From Halobacteria archaeon AArc-dxtr1 (GTDB lineage: Archaea; Halobacteriota; Halobacteria; Halobacteriales; Natrialbaceae): a DNA stretch of 64,000 nucleotides. The notes below the pieces were generated by a model that ran no database searches, was not told the DNA's origin, and saw nothing but the letters and a program-made list of their open reading frames with translations. The stretch spans positions 434,001 to 498,000 of the forward strand of contig JAOPJY010000002.1 in the NCBI GenBank assembly GCA_025517425.1, written 5' to 3'. Both the position numbers and the translations under genes were made by a program. The stretch's first letter is position 1, and every line of letters begins with the position of its first letter. Shown here one piece after another: positions 17,312 through 26,186 of the stretch.

Positions 17312-19123
17312 ATGAGTTCCGTGCCGGAGCGCTCCGAGATCGACCGGGAGTATACGTGGGATCTCGAGAGCATCTACGCGACCGACGAGGAGTGGGAGGC
17401 AGCCTACGAGGCGGCCCAAGAGCGCGTCGACGAACTCGCCGCCTACGAGGGGGAGACGACGGCGGACGCCGAGACGCTGTTGGCCGTCCTCGACTGTCGG
17501 GATACGGTTATGCGAGAGGTGTCGACGGTCGCCGCCTACGCCCGGATGCGCAGCGACGAGGATACGACCGACCAGGCGTACCAGGCGATGGCCGCACGCG
17601 CCCAGTCGCTGGCCGCCGACGCCCAGTCTGCGGCATCGTTCATCGATCCCGAACTCCAGGCGCTTTCCCGCGAGGAGTTCGAGGCGATGGTCGAAACCGA
17701 GCCGGCCCTCGAAACCTACGAGCACTACGTCGACGACGTGTTGCGGATGAAACCCCACACCCGCTCGGCGGAGGTCGAGGCCCTGCTGGCCGATTTGAGC
17801 GAGGTGACGGGTGCGACCGGCGAGGTCTACAATATGCTCTCGAACGCAGACATGCAGTTTCCGGTCGTCGAAGATCCGGACGGCGAGGCGGTCGAGATCA
17901 CCCAGAGTAACCTGACGAACCTCCTCAAGCGCCCGGAGCGAGCGTTTCGCGAACGCGTCTACGCGAACTACTTCGACGAGTGGGAGACGATGCGCAACAC
18001 GGTCGCCGCGACGTACAAAAACAGCGTCAAAGCCGACGTCAAGACGGCCCAGGCACGCCACTACGACACCGCGCGCGAGGCCGCCCTCGACGGCCCGAAC
18101 GTCCCCGTCTCTGTCTACGACACCCTCGTCGAGACGGTTCGAGAGAACCTCGGAAAGCTCCACCGCCACACCGAGTTGAAACAGGCGGCACTCGGGGTCG
18201 ACGAGCTCCAGATGTGGGACCTCTACATGCCCCTGACTGGCGACGAGGGGCCCGACATCGCCTACGAGCAGGCGACTGACTACGTCGTCGACGCGCTGGC
18301 GCCACTCGGGGAAGACTACCAGTCCCGCGTCGCCGAGGGGCTCGAGTCGCGCTGGGTCGACGTCTACGAGAACGAGGGGAAACAGTCCGGTGCCTACTCG
18401 GGAGGGACCTACGACACCCAGCCGTTCATCCTGATGAACTACCAGGACGACGTCTCCTCGATGTACACGCTGGCCCACGAGCTGGGCCACTCGATGCACT
18501 CGGAGCTGGCGACGGAGGCCCAGCCCTACGTCTACTCGGGCTATGAAATCTTCGTCGCCGAGGTCGCGAGCACGGTCAACGAGGCGCTGCTGACGAGCCA
18601 TCTGGTCGAAACCGTCGACGATCCGACCCTGCGAAAACACGTCTTAAACGAGTTTCTCGAGCGGGTGCGGTCGACGCTGTACCGCCAGACGCTGTTCGCC
18701 GAGTTCGAACACCGCGCTCACGAACTCGAGGAGGCGGGCGAGCCGCTCACGGCAGACCGACTCGACGAACTCTACCGGGGCCTGAAATCGGAGTACTACG
18801 AGCCCGCCGTGATCGACGACCGCATCGCCCGCGAGTGGATGCGCATCCCGCACTTCTACCGGGCGTTTTACGTCTACCAGTACGCGACCGGGATCGCCGC
18901 GGCGCTGGCGATCGTCGACGGCATCCTCCCCGACGGCGCCGGCGGCGATCCCAACCACGAGGCGGCCACGGACTACCTCGAGTTCCTCCGACGTGGGAGC
19001 CGCGAGTACCCCCTCGAGCTCTTAGCGATCGCCGGCGTCGATATGAGTACATCCGAGCCGATAGCGCGCGCGCTCGCGACGTACGGTGACCGCCTCGAGG
19101 AGTTCGAAACGCTCCTCGAATGA
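17312..19123 (+). CDS. pepF: Oligoendopeptidase F (M3 metallopeptidase)
   Basis: This 603-residue zinc peptidase has the M3 active site LAHELGHSMHSEL, with H389 and H393 as zinc ligands, E390 as the catalytic base, and the third ligand expected in EIFVAEVASTVNEALL downstream. The N-terminal helical domain and the length match PepF. It should degrade peptides of roughly 5-20 residues in the cytoplasm, downstream of the proteasome; a PAN ATPase gene lies 2 kb away. Confidence 0.92.
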   Translation: MSSVPERSEIDREYTWDLESIYATDEEWEAAYEAAQERVDELAAYEGETTADAETLLAVLDCRDTVMREVSTVAAYARMRSDEDTTDQAYQAMAARAQSLAADAQSAASFIDPELQALSREEFEAMVETEPALETYEHYVDDVLRMKPHTRSAEVEALLADLSEVTGATGEVYNMLSNADMQFPVVEDPDGEAVEITQSNLTNLLKRPERAFRERVYANYFDEWETMRNTVAATYKNSVKADVKTAQARHYDTAREAALDGPNVPVSVYDTLVETVRENLGKLHRHTELKQAALGVDELQMWDLYMPLTGDEGPDIAYEQATDYVVDALAPLGEDYQSRVAEGLESRWVDVYENEGKQSGAYSGGTYDTQPFILMNYQDDVSSMYTLAHELGHSMHSELATEAQPYVYSGYEIFVAEVASTVNEALLTSHLVETVDDPTLRKHVLNEFLERVRSTLYRQTLFAEFEHRAHELEEAGEPLTADRLDELYRGLKSEYYEPAVIDDRIAREWMRIPHFYRAFYVYQYATGIAAALAIVDGILPDGAGGDPNHEAATDYLEFLRRGSREYPLELLAIAGVDMSTSEPIARALATYGDRLEEFETLLE

Positions 19124-19179
19124 GCCGGTAGAGCACGGCCACCACACGCCCTCGCACGAGAACGCCCTCGGACACCCAG

Positions 19180-19788
19180 TCACGGAGAATCGAGAGTGAG
19201 TACTCGACCGGTGAGGTAAACCAGCCCGGCGCCGATCGCGGCGGCGGTGCCGACGACGATCACGGGGACCGAAACGGCGGTCTGTCCGTACGGGTTCTGG
19301 GGCGCAGCAGTGACGAATTCGGCGACAGTTTCAGCTCCCATGTGCCCGAATAGGAAGAACGCCACCGTGAGGAGGACGGCGAAGCCGCCGGTTACCAGCC
19401 CGAACATCGAGGCGACGTCCTCGACGTTCAGGAGCGTCCGGACTTGTGACTCCGAGAACGTGGCGTCGCCACGACGGCGGACGACCGCGACCGCGGTGAG
19501 CGTCGCCGCGGTCGCGAGTTGGATCACGCCGGCGTACACGCCGAGCCAGAGCACCAGCGGGGACGACCACAGCGGATCGTCGCTGGGGAACACCGCCTGC
19601 ACCGACGCCGGATAGGTTGCCGTGATCGGGACGATGAGTGCGAGCATCAACAGCAGCCCGCCCTGCCAGCGAAGCTTCCGGGGAATCCGCTGCTTGATCA
19701 GCGCATAGCGCTGTACGCGGAGGCGTTCGTAGGTTGAGTCGCCGAGAAGGGCGTCCGCGATTGGATCGTCCGGGTCAGTCGAGGACAT
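19180..19788 (-). CDS. Four-helix membrane protein divergent from bop
   Basis: This 202-residue protein has an acidic N-terminus and four predicted membrane helices (about residues 43-63, 75-97, 125-147 and 172-193). I do not recognise the family. It is transcribed away from the rhodopsin gene with about 200 bases between the starts, so it could share control with bop. Its ATG is not preceded closely by an AT-rich element; the nearest (near 19884-19893) would give a leader of about 70 bases. Confidence 0.6.
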   Translation of the reverse strand: MSSTDPDDPIADALLGDSTYERLRVQRYALIKQRIPRKLRWQGGLLLMLALIVPITATYPASVQAVFPSDDPLWSSPLVLWLGVYAGVIQLATAATLTAVAVVRRRGDATFSESQVRTLLNVEDVASMFGLVTGGFAVLLTVAFFLFGHMGAETVAEFVTAAPQNPYGQTAVSVPVIVVGTAAAIGAGLVYLTGRVLTLDSP

Positions 19789-19934
19789 GGTCGAAGGGGG
19801 ACGTGAGGACGGCCGGAGGCTGCCTGATCTGTCGAGTCGACACTGCCGGCCATCGGTTCAGGTTGGCGGACACAGACCACCCAGATATACGCTGCGGTTT
19901 TCAATTCGTTGTCAGAACACCTGAGATACACGAA

Positions 19935-19970
19935 CGACTAGATTATTCCGTTAGGTGATATAGTAATATA
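19935..19970 (+). promoter_or_regulatory. bop promoter: TATA-like element and possible activator site
   Basis: An AT-rich TAGTAATATA (19961-19970) precedes the bop ATG by about 25 bases. CGACTAG at 19935-19941, some 20 bases before the TATA element, matches the central cnactag part of the upstream activator sequence of the Halobacterium bop gene as I remember it; the flanking TT/GG positions match less well. It is a candidate Bat-type activator site. Confidence 0.45.
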
Positions 19971-19992
19971 CGCCGACGACCTATTCCTAATA

Positions 19993-20736
19993 ATGTCTGA
20001 ACTTGTTGGACCGGAATCACTCTGGCTGTGGATCGGAACGATCGGAATGACCCTCGGAACACTGTACTTCGTCGGGCGTGGACGCGGCGTCCGCGATCCG
20101 AAGATGCAGCAGTTCTACATCATCACGATCTTCATCACCGCTATCGCGGCGGTGATGTACTATGCGATGGCAACCGGATTCGGCGTCACTGAGGTGACGG
20201 TCGGTGACGATGCGGTTATCATCTACTGGGCGCGCTACGCTGACTGGATCTTCACGACGCCGCTGTTGTTGCTCGATCTCGCACTGTTAGCCGGGGCCGA
20301 TCGCAACACGATTGGGACCCTGATCGGCCTCGACGTGCTCATGATTGGGACCGGCACCATGGGAGCGTTCGCGGCGACCACCGGCACCCGCATCGCGTGG
20401 TGGGGCATCAGCACCGGCTTCCTGCTCGTGTTGCTGTACGTCCTCGTCGGAACCCTCTCCGAGCGCGCGCAGGCCCAGTCCCCGGAAGTGCGCTCGCTGT
20501 TCGGTCAGCTCCGTAACCTGCTCATCGCAGTGTGGCTGCTGTACCCCGTGGTCTGGATCCTCGGGACCGAGGGGACCATCGGCATCCTCCCGCTGTACTG
20601 GGAGACCGCAGCGTTCATGGCCCTCGATCTGACTGCGAAGGTCGGCTTCGGGCTGCTCCTGCTGCGCAGCCATGCAATACTCGAGCGCGCCGTCACGCAG
20701 ACGCCAACGGCAGGGCAGACGGCGTCCGCAAGTTGA
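19993..20736 (+). CDS. bop: Bacteriorhodopsin (deltarhodopsin-like proton pump)
   Basis: This 247-residue seven-helix rhodopsin has every residue needed for outward proton pumping: R81, D84 (proton acceptor, D85 in Halobacterium), T88, D95 (donor, D96), the release-group glutamates E193 and E204, D212 and the retinal lysine K216. The sequence ([40 protein letters not shown]) is very close to the deltarhodopsins of Haloterrigena. Unlike Halobacterium no brp, blp or bat gene is adjacent. With the ATPase in the same window it provides light-driven ATP synthesis. Confidence 0.96.
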   Translation: MSELVGPESLWLWIGTIGMTLGTLYFVGRGRGVRDPKMQQFYIITIFITAIAAVMYYAMATGFGVTEVTVGDDAVIIYWARYADWIFTTPLLLLDLALLAGADRNTIGTLIGLDVLMIGTGTMGAFAATTGTRIAWWGISTGFLLVLLYVLVGTLSERAQAQSPEVRSLFGQLRNLLIAVWLLYPVVWILGTEGTIGILPLYWETAAFMALDLTAKVGFGLLLLRSHAILERAVTQTPTAGQTASAS

Positions 20737-21060
20737 GGTCGAATCGACCGCAGTACCGAGTGGCGCGAGTCGAGGCCCTGGGTGCGGCGTCCAGAGGCCC
20801 GACCGATGGGGCACCGTCGTACGACGGCGGGAGCCACGAGCCGAGTAGCAAGCGAAAGCGGCCAACTCGAACAGGTTGTGAGTCGCCACCACACGCGAAA
20901 ACGCGACCCCGCGTGGCCATCGCCGACATACCGCTTCGCACCACGATCGGGCAGCGCCACGGCGGCGAGCAGTGAACCGAAGCCGTCTGAGCGCCACAGC
21001 GAAATCCCACCGCGACCCAAAGGCACATTTACCGTGCGTATCTTATCGGGGTACAGCACG
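20737..21060 (+). other. Intergenic region between bop and pan
   Basis: No gene was found in these 324 bases. GCCACCACACGCG and CGCGTGGC near 20885-20920 could form an imperfect hairpin. The last 40 bases hold two AT-rich elements (TTTACCG near 21028 and TATCTTATC near 21039), of which the first is at a suitable distance to be the promoter of the PAN gene. Confidence 0.4.
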
Positions 21061-22293
21061 ATGTCTCGAAGCCCGTCGCTGCCCGATCGCCCCCACCGCG
21101 ATATCGACCCAGATCTCCCCGACGAGGAGCGACTCGACGCGCTCTCGGAGCACCTCACGGAGCTGCGCGAGGTCAAGTCCCAGCTCACAGAGCAACTCGA
21201 GAGCGCCAGGCGGCGTCGAGAGCAGCTCCGAGAAGACGCCGCACAGATCGAGCGAGAAAACGAGACGCTAAAGAGCTCCTCGCTGTACGTCGCGACGGTC
21301 GAGGACGTCTTCGACGACGGCGAGGTCGTCGTCAAACAACACGGCAACAACCAGGAGGTGCTCACGGAGGTCACACCCGGGCTGGCCGACCAGATCGACA
21401 ACGGCGACCGCGTCGCCGTCGACGACTCCTTTGCGATCCAGCAGGCGCTGACGAGCGAGACCGACGCGCGCGCCCAGTCGATGGAGATCACCGAGCGCCC
21501 CGAGGTCTCCTACGCAGATATCGGCGGGATCGACGAGCAGGTCCAGGAGGTTCGCGAGGCGGTCGAACAGCCACTCGCCGAGCCGGAGCTGTTCGAAGAG
21601 GTCGGGATCGATCCGCCAAGCGGCGTCTTGCTCTACGGGCCCCCCGGCACGGGGAAGACGATGCTCGCAAAGGCCGTCGCCAACGAGACCGACGCCACCT
21701 TCATCAAGATGGCCGGCTCCGAACTCGTCCGGAAGTTCATCGGCGAGGGCTCTCGCCTCGTGCGGGACCTCTTCGAGATGGCCCGCGAGCGCGAGCCCGC
21801 CATCATCTTCATCGACGAGATCGACGCCATCGCGACGACGCGCACGGAGTCGAAGACCTCCGGCGACGCCGAGGTCCAGCGCACCATGATGCAGCTCCTG
21901 AGTGAAATGGACGGCTTCGAGGCCCGCGGCGACATCCGCATCATCGCCGCGACTAACCGCTTCGATATGCTCGATCGGGCGATCCTCCGCCCCGGTCGCT
22001 TCGACCGCCTCATCGAGGTGCCCGAACCGGACCACGAGGGTCGCGAGCGCATCCTCGAGATCCACACCCGCGAGATGAACGTCGTCGACGACGTCGACTT
22101 CGCTGCACTCGCGGGCGAGACCGACGGCTACTCCGGCGCGGAGATGGAGAGCCTGGCGACGGAGGCGGGGATGTTCGCCATCCGTAACGACCGCAACGAA
22201 GTCCACCACCAGGACTTCGTCGAGGCGATTGAGAAGATCGAAGCCGACGACGCGAGCGAGGTTGTCTCCTCTGCCGGCGCGATGTACTACTGA
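21061..22293 (+). CDS. pan: Proteasome-activating nucleotidase (PAN)
   Basis: This 410-residue AAA ATPase unfolds substrates for the 20S proteasome. It has an N-terminal coiled coil (about 25-75), an OB domain (about 75-145), Walker A GPPGTGKT (193-200), Walker B IIFIDEID (248-255) and a sensor/arginine-finger region (RPGRFDRLIEVP). It ends in MYY, the HbYX motif that docks into the proteasome alpha ring and opens its gate. The ATG at 21061 gives the usual N-terminus; the frame from 20782 is longer but unsupported. Haloarchaea usually have two PAN paralogues. Confidence 0.95.
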   Translation: MSRSPSLPDRPHRDIDPDLPDEERLDALSEHLTELREVKSQLTEQLESARRRREQLREDAAQIERENETLKSSSLYVATVEDVFDDGEVVVKQHGNNQEVLTEVTPGLADQIDNGDRVAVDDSFAIQQALTSETDARAQSMEITERPEVSYADIGGIDEQVQEVREAVEQPLAEPELFEEVGIDPPSGVLLYGPPGTGKTMLAKAVANETDATFIKMAGSELVRKFIGEGSRLVRDLFEMAREREPAIIFIDEIDAIATTRTESKTSGDAEVQRTMMQLLSEMDGFEARGDIRIIAATNRFDMLDRAILRPGRFDRLIEVPEPDHEGRERILEIHTREMNVVDDVDFAALAGETDGYSGAEMESLATEAGMFAIRNDRNEVHHQDFVEAIEKIEADDASEVVSSAGAMYY

Positions 22294-22355
22294 ACCGGCT
22301 GATAATTCGTCCGCTTCGAACACTGAACCGGCCAGCAATTCGTCCGCTTCGAGTC
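22290..22355 (+). repeat. Two tandem 33-base repeats over the pan stop codon
   Basis: The segment starting CTGAACCGGC and ending TTCGTCCGCTTCGA occurs twice in tandem (22290-22322 and 22323-22355) with a few mismatches. Both copies contain a TGA in the pan frame, so the duplication leaves a second in-frame stop 11 codons after the first. The second copy lies in the gap before the arginine decarboxylase gene. Confidence 0.75.
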
Positions 22356-22408
22356 GACGCCTCGGTCCAGATCGCAAGCCCTTACGCCGTCGGTCTCCGA
22401 AGACGGGT

Positions 22409-22888
22409 ATGAGCAGCATTCGAATCGTCTGGGGCAGTGCCACGGGGCCGACGGCAATGTCCTCGTACGACGCCGCCCTCGCCGACGCCGGCGTGGAGAA
22501 CTACAACCTCGTCTCTGTCTCCTCGGTGATTCCGGCCGACGTCCCCCTCGAGGCGGTCGGAACCGCGCCGGATCTGGGACCGGCGGGTGAGCGACTGACG
22601 GTCGTCGAGGGGCGCGCGACGACCGGCGAGGCGGGCCAAATCAGCGCCGGGCTCGGCTGGGTGCGATCGGCGGGGGACGGGCCAGGGTTGTTCTACGAAG
22701 TCGCAGACGACACCGATCCCGACGACGTCGAGCGCCGCGTCGAGGCCGGACTCGAAGCCGGCGCGGCGCTTCGTGACTGGCCGTTCGGCGAGTCGACGGT
22801 CCACGTCGAGAGTACGGATGCAAGCGACGGGGAGTACACGACGAGCCTCGTACTGGCGGTGTACGGCGAGAGCGAGCCGATCGTCTGA
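22409..22888 (+). CDS. pdaD: Pyruvoyl-dependent arginine decarboxylase
   Basis: This 159-residue protein is the proenzyme that decarboxylates arginine to agmatine, used in archaea for polyamines and for agmatidine in tRNA-Ile2. VSVSSVIP contains the Ser38-Ser39 pair where self-cleavage creates the pyruvoyl group, and GEAGQISAGLGW is the conserved segment after it. A TTACG element about 27 bases before the ATG fits a leaderless start at 22409. The longer frame from 22229 runs through the tandem repeat and is not real. Confidence 0.92.
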   Translation: MSSIRIVWGSATGPTAMSSYDAALADAGVENYNLVSVSSVIPADVPLEAVGTAPDLGPAGERLTVVEGRATTGEAGQISAGLGWVRSAGDGPGLFYEVADDTDPDDVERRVEAGLEAGAALRDWPFGESTVHVESTDASDGEYTTSLVLAVYGESEPIV

Positions 22889-22967
22889 CGAGAGCGAACC
22901 CCACCTCCATTGTCGGAAGACGAACGCTTTTTTACGTCCCGGACCGATGAAGTGGTACTGATTTCTG

Positions 22968-23360
22968 ATGAACGGAAATACGCCGTACGCGGGCTTGCCG
23001 GGAGTATCGGGTGCCGGACAGCGTGCCGCGGCGGACAGACCGGACCTTTCGACGGGAGAACGGCGCTCGCTCCAGCAGGCGGTCACACAGATCGCCGACC
23101 GGACACGTGCGCTCCTCCCGAGCGAGTACACAGTCGACGCAGACGTCTCCGAAGGAACGGCTGGGCCACAGGTCGTAGTCGCCGTCCGCCCGCCGATCGG
23201 CCACCCCGTCAGCGCCGGGTTCGCCCCCGATCTCGAGGAGACGCCCGAAGAGCTGATCGATGCGACCGACCGCGACGAGGTCGCCCGCGGGCTGGCCGCG
23301 AGCGCCGCCTTACAGGTCAAACAGGCGGTCGGAGACGGCGTCCAGCCGACCGCGAAGTAG
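22968..23360 (+). CDS. DUF5811 family protein
   Basis: This 130-residue soluble protein matches the haloarchaeal family I know as DUF5811, recognisable by the N-terminus NGNTPYAGLPGVSGAGQRAA and by AVRPPIGHPVSAGF in the middle. There are no membrane segments and no known catalytic motif; the function is unknown. A run of six T residues near 22928 lies upstream and may be the terminator of pdaD or part of this gene's promoter. It converges with the histidine kinase gene. Confidence 0.8.
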   Translation: MNGNTPYAGLPGVSGAGQRAAADRPDLSTGERRSLQQAVTQIADRTRALLPSEYTVDADVSEGTAGPQVVVAVRPPIGHPVSAGFAPDLEETPEELIDATDRDEVARGLAASAALQVKQAVGDGVQPTAK

Positions 23361-23377
23361 TCTGCGAGCGCGGCGAG

Positions 23378-24427
23378 TCAGTCGTCTGTCGGCGGCTCGG
23401 TTCGTGGCAGCGAAAACCGAACGACGTTTCCTCGCGGGTCGTTCTCTTCGAACGTCAGATCCCCGCCGTGGGAGGTCACACACCACTGCATGATCCAGAG
23501 ACCGATCCCGGAGCCGTGGTAGACCTCGGTGGCCGTTACGTCCTGATTGAGGACCTCGGTTTCGACGGCGGGAATCGGTGGCCCGTCGTCGACGACGCGA
23601 ACGATAGCCCGACCGGAGGCTGGCTCGTCCGTCACCGTAACCGAGACCGATGGCGCGTCGCGGTCGTTGTGGACGATCGCATTTTCGACGGCATGGGTGA
23701 TCGCGTACTCGATACCGTCATCGGCCACGACCCAGACCGGCTCGGACGCGGAGATCGCCACGTCGGCGTCGGGGTGGGCTGTGGCGACCTCCTCAGCAGC
23801 GGACCTGACGGCGGCCGTGAGATCGGTCGGGGACCGATCCGTCGCATCTGGGCTGGCAATCGCTTCGAGTTGGCCGACCGAGTCGCTCAACGAGCCGATC
23901 TCGTAGGCGATGTCGACGACCGTCTCGGCGATGTCTTCGAGGCGGTCGTCCTCGACGGCCGACTTGATCTGGTCAGCGTAGCCACCGAGGAGGGTCATCT
24001 CGTTTCGCAAGTTGTGTCGGATCACGCGGTTCAACAGACGAAGCCGTCGCTCCTGGGAGCGGTAGGTAGTGATATCGTGGATCTCGGCGAGCACGCATCG
24101 AGTGTCGTCGATCGTCGTCGGGTTGAGGTGGACCCGAACCCACCGGAGCTCGCCGGTGGCGCGTTGGATCTGCCACTCGAACACCTGGGACTCCCCCTCG
24201 GCGGCGTCACGGATCTGACTGACCGCACGCGCTTGGGTATACGTCGTCGTGGGTGCGGTGTAATCTTCGATCTCCATCCCGCGCAACTCCTCGATAGAGT
24301 AGCCATAGAGGCGCGAAAGGGCGTCGTTCCCGTCCAAAATAGCGGCCGTCTCCCCGTGGTGAAGCGTGATCCCGGTATCGAGATCATCGAAGGCGGCGGG
24401 CAACCGAACGTCGGCGGAGCGACTCAT
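23378..24427 (-). CDS. PAS-domain histidine kinase
   Basis: This 349-residue kinase has one PAS domain (about residues 12-122, with a PAC-type end WVRVHLNPTTIDDTRCVLAEIHDIT), a dimerisation helix with the phospho-acceptor H138 (NRVIRHNLRNEMT) and an HATPase domain with N box AVENAIVHN and G boxes VVDDGPPI and GSGIGLWIM. There are no membrane segments, so it senses cytoplasmic signals. A GTG at 24439 overlaps the stop of the upstream transducer (GTGA) and is an alternative start. No response regulator is adjacent. Confidence 0.88.
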   Translation of the reverse strand: MSRSADVRLPAAFDDLDTGITLHHGETAAILDGNDALSRLYGYSIEELRGMEIEDYTAPTTTYTQARAVSQIRDAAEGESQVFEWQIQRATGELRWVRVHLNPTTIDDTRCVLAEIHDITTYRSQERRLRLLNRVIRHNLRNEMTLLGGYADQIKSAVEDDRLEDIAETVVDIAYEIGSLSDSVGQLEAIASPDATDRSPTDLTAAVRSAAEEVATAHPDADVAISASEPVWVVADDGIEYAITHAVENAIVHNDRDAPSVSVTVTDEPASGRAIVRVVDDGPPIPAVETEVLNQDVTATEVYHGSGIGLWIMQWCVTSHGGDLTFEENDPRGNVVRFSLPRTEPPTDD

Positions 24428-24435
24428 CCGGCCGA

Positions 24436-25410
24436 TCACCGAGCCGGATCGGGGTTTGGGCCAAACGCATCGTCGAGATCGGCGAGCGTCTGGTCGATGT
24501 CCTCGATATGTTCGGTCTGAGTCTGAACGACCTCGGCGATGCTGCCGGTCTCTTCGGCGACCGTTTCGGCGCTCGCGACGGTCTGGTCGACCATGCTGGC
24601 GACCTCCTCCGTGCTCGCCGCCTGCTGGTCGGTCGCATCGGCGACCTCGGCGATGCCAGCCGAGACCTCGTTGACGGCGTCGTGAATCTCGTCTAAGATG
24701 TCGACGGCCTCATCGACGGCGTCGCTTCCCTGTTCGATCCGCTCGTTGTTCTCTTCGAGATTATCGACGGCGGCGTCGGTGTTCTCCTGGACGGTCTCGA
24801 CCATCCGCTCGATCTCCGTCGCGTGCTCTTTCGAGTCCTCGGCGAGCGATTTGACCTCTGAGGCGACGACGGCGAAGCCGGCGCCCGCCTCATCGGCGTG
24901 GGCCGCCTCGATCGAGGCGTTGACCGCTAAGATGTTCGTCTGGTCGGCGATCTCGTTGATCACTTCGACGATCTCGTCGATCTGCTGGACGCTGTCGCGG
25001 ATCGTCCGCACGTCGTCTGCAACGTCGTCAGCAGCCGCCTGGATCCCCGCCATCGCCTCGCTGATCTCGGTCGCCGACTCCTGGCCGGCTTCGGCGAGTT
25101 CGCGGGCCTGCTCCCCGCCGGAGGCGACCTCCTCGGAGGAGGAGGCGATCTCCTCGACGGCCGCCGACAGGTTCGACGTCTCGTTGGCGACCTGCATGAC
25201 GGACTCGTGTTGCTGTTGGGCCTCCGAGTGGATCTCGGTGAGTCGGCCGTCGATCTCGACGGTCGTATCGCTCAACTGTGCGAGAGAGGACTGGATCTGG
25301 CGTGTCGCCTCGTTCTCGTACGTCGTGTCGGCATCGATGTCGGACATATCGTCCGTATCGATGTCCTCGACGGCCTCTTCGTCGTCGAGAGACTGTTGTG
25401 TCACAGCCAT
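24436..25410 (-). CDS. Soluble methyl-accepting transducer without a sensor domain
   Basis: This 324-residue protein is nearly all signalling coiled coil. The conserved hairpin tip reads DQTNILAVNASIEAAHADEAGAGFAVVASEV, and Gln/Glu pairs typical of methylation sites flank it. There are no membrane segments, no HAMP domain and no recognisable ligand domain in the acidic N-terminal 45 residues. Its signal may come from the PAS kinase encoded immediately downstream and overlapping it. The TATA element appears to be in TTAATCTTTATC at 25431-25442. Confidence 0.85.
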   Translation of the reverse strand: MAVTQQSLDDEEAVEDIDTDDMSDIDADTTYENEATRQIQSSLAQLSDTTVEIDGRLTEIHSEAQQQHESVMQVANETSNLSAAVEEIASSSEEVASGGEQARELAEAGQESATEISEAMAGIQAAADDVADDVRTIRDSVQQIDEIVEVINEIADQTNILAVNASIEAAHADEAGAGFAVVASEVKSLAEDSKEHATEIERMVETVQENTDAAVDNLEENNERIEQGSDAVDEAVDILDEIHDAVNEVSAGIAEVADATDQQAASTEEVASMVDQTVASAETVAEETGSIAEVVQTQTEHIEDIDQTLADLDDAFGPNPDPAR

Positions 25411-25487
25411 CGATAGTCAGGCGCTTACATTAATCTTTATCCCAAACTAGACTGGTGGGGATTGAACGCGGACGTACAGAGCGATAG

Positions 25488-25515
25488 GATTTTACGCGGC
25501 TGACTAGATAGTCAG
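25488..25515 (+). promoter_or_regulatory. Promoter with 16-base palindrome upstream of the DUF502 gene
   Basis: A TATA-like TTTTACG (25490-25496) is followed directly by CTGACTAGATAGTCAG (25500-25515), a perfect inverted repeat with 7-base arms. The palindrome would lie between the TATA box and the transcription start near 25518, a typical repressor position. The start codon of the DUF502 gene lies about 95 bases further on, so the transcript would have a leader. Confidence 0.5.
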
Positions 25516-25610
25516 GGCGATGCGGTGGAGACGGACGCGAGGGCCGGAGACGAGTAGCCGACGACGACGGACAGCAACCGACGGCCACTCGGCACCTGTC
25601 GAGAGGAGCG

Positions 25611-26174
25611 GTGGCGACGGGAGGAGCGGTGGGTAACCTAAAGCGGCAGTTTCTGAGCGGGCTGGTCGTGATCTTACCGATAGGAGTGACTGCGTTCGTG
25701 GGCTGGTATCTGTACCGACTGGTCGCGGGACTGCCAGCGGTGCAACTGATCGAACCAGCGGCTCTTCGCGTGATCGTGACAGTGCTGACACTCGGTGGGC
25801 TGCTCGTCGTCGCCGGCCACATCTCCCGGTCGCTGTTTGGCGTTATCCTGACGTCGACCATGGATAGTACGGCCGACCGGGTTCCGGGGCTGCGGGTCGT
25901 CTATAACGGCTCGAAGACCGCCCTGGAAGCGGTCGTCGAAAACCGGGCGACGGTCGAATCGGTGAAAGTGGAGATGTGGGACGACCTCCGAATGACCGGG
26001 TTCGTCGCCGATCCGGAACCGGTCGACGGCGAGGTGACGGTCTACGTACCGCTGTCGCCACCGACGGCGGTCAGTGGCTTCGTTCTCAGCGTCGCCGAAG
26101 AGGATGTGATCGAGACCGACGAGTCGACCGGACGGGCAGTCGTCCGCGTCGTGACCGCCGGATTTGCCGGCTGA
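25611..26174 (+). CDS. DUF502 membrane protein
   Basis: This 187-residue protein has the DUF502 layout: an N-terminal helix in LKRQFLSGLVVILPIGVTAFVGW, a second helix (about residues 53-72), then a soluble C-terminal part with VPGLRVVYNGSKTALEAV and the Pro-rich VYVPLSPPTAVSG. The family is widespread in bacteria and archaea and its function is not established. Both possible starts are GTG, at 25611 and at 25629; the second gives the family-like MGNLKRQF start. Confidence 0.8.
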   Translation: MATGGAVGNLKRQFLSGLVVILPIGVTAFVGWYLYRLVAGLPAVQLIEPAALRVIVTVLTLGGLLVVAGHISRSLFGVILTSTMDSTADRVPGLRVVYNGSKTALEAVVENRATVESVKVEMWDDLRMTGFVADPEPVDGEVTVYVPLSPPTAVSGFVLSVAEEDVIETDESTGRAVVRVVTAGFAG

Positions 26175-26186
26175 GTCGCGACGAAC

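Noticed and set aside
25520-25636. 38-codon ORF starting at the predicted transcript start before the DUF502 gene
   Set aside because: It is very Arg-rich, runs into the DUF502 coding region and has no support beyond position.
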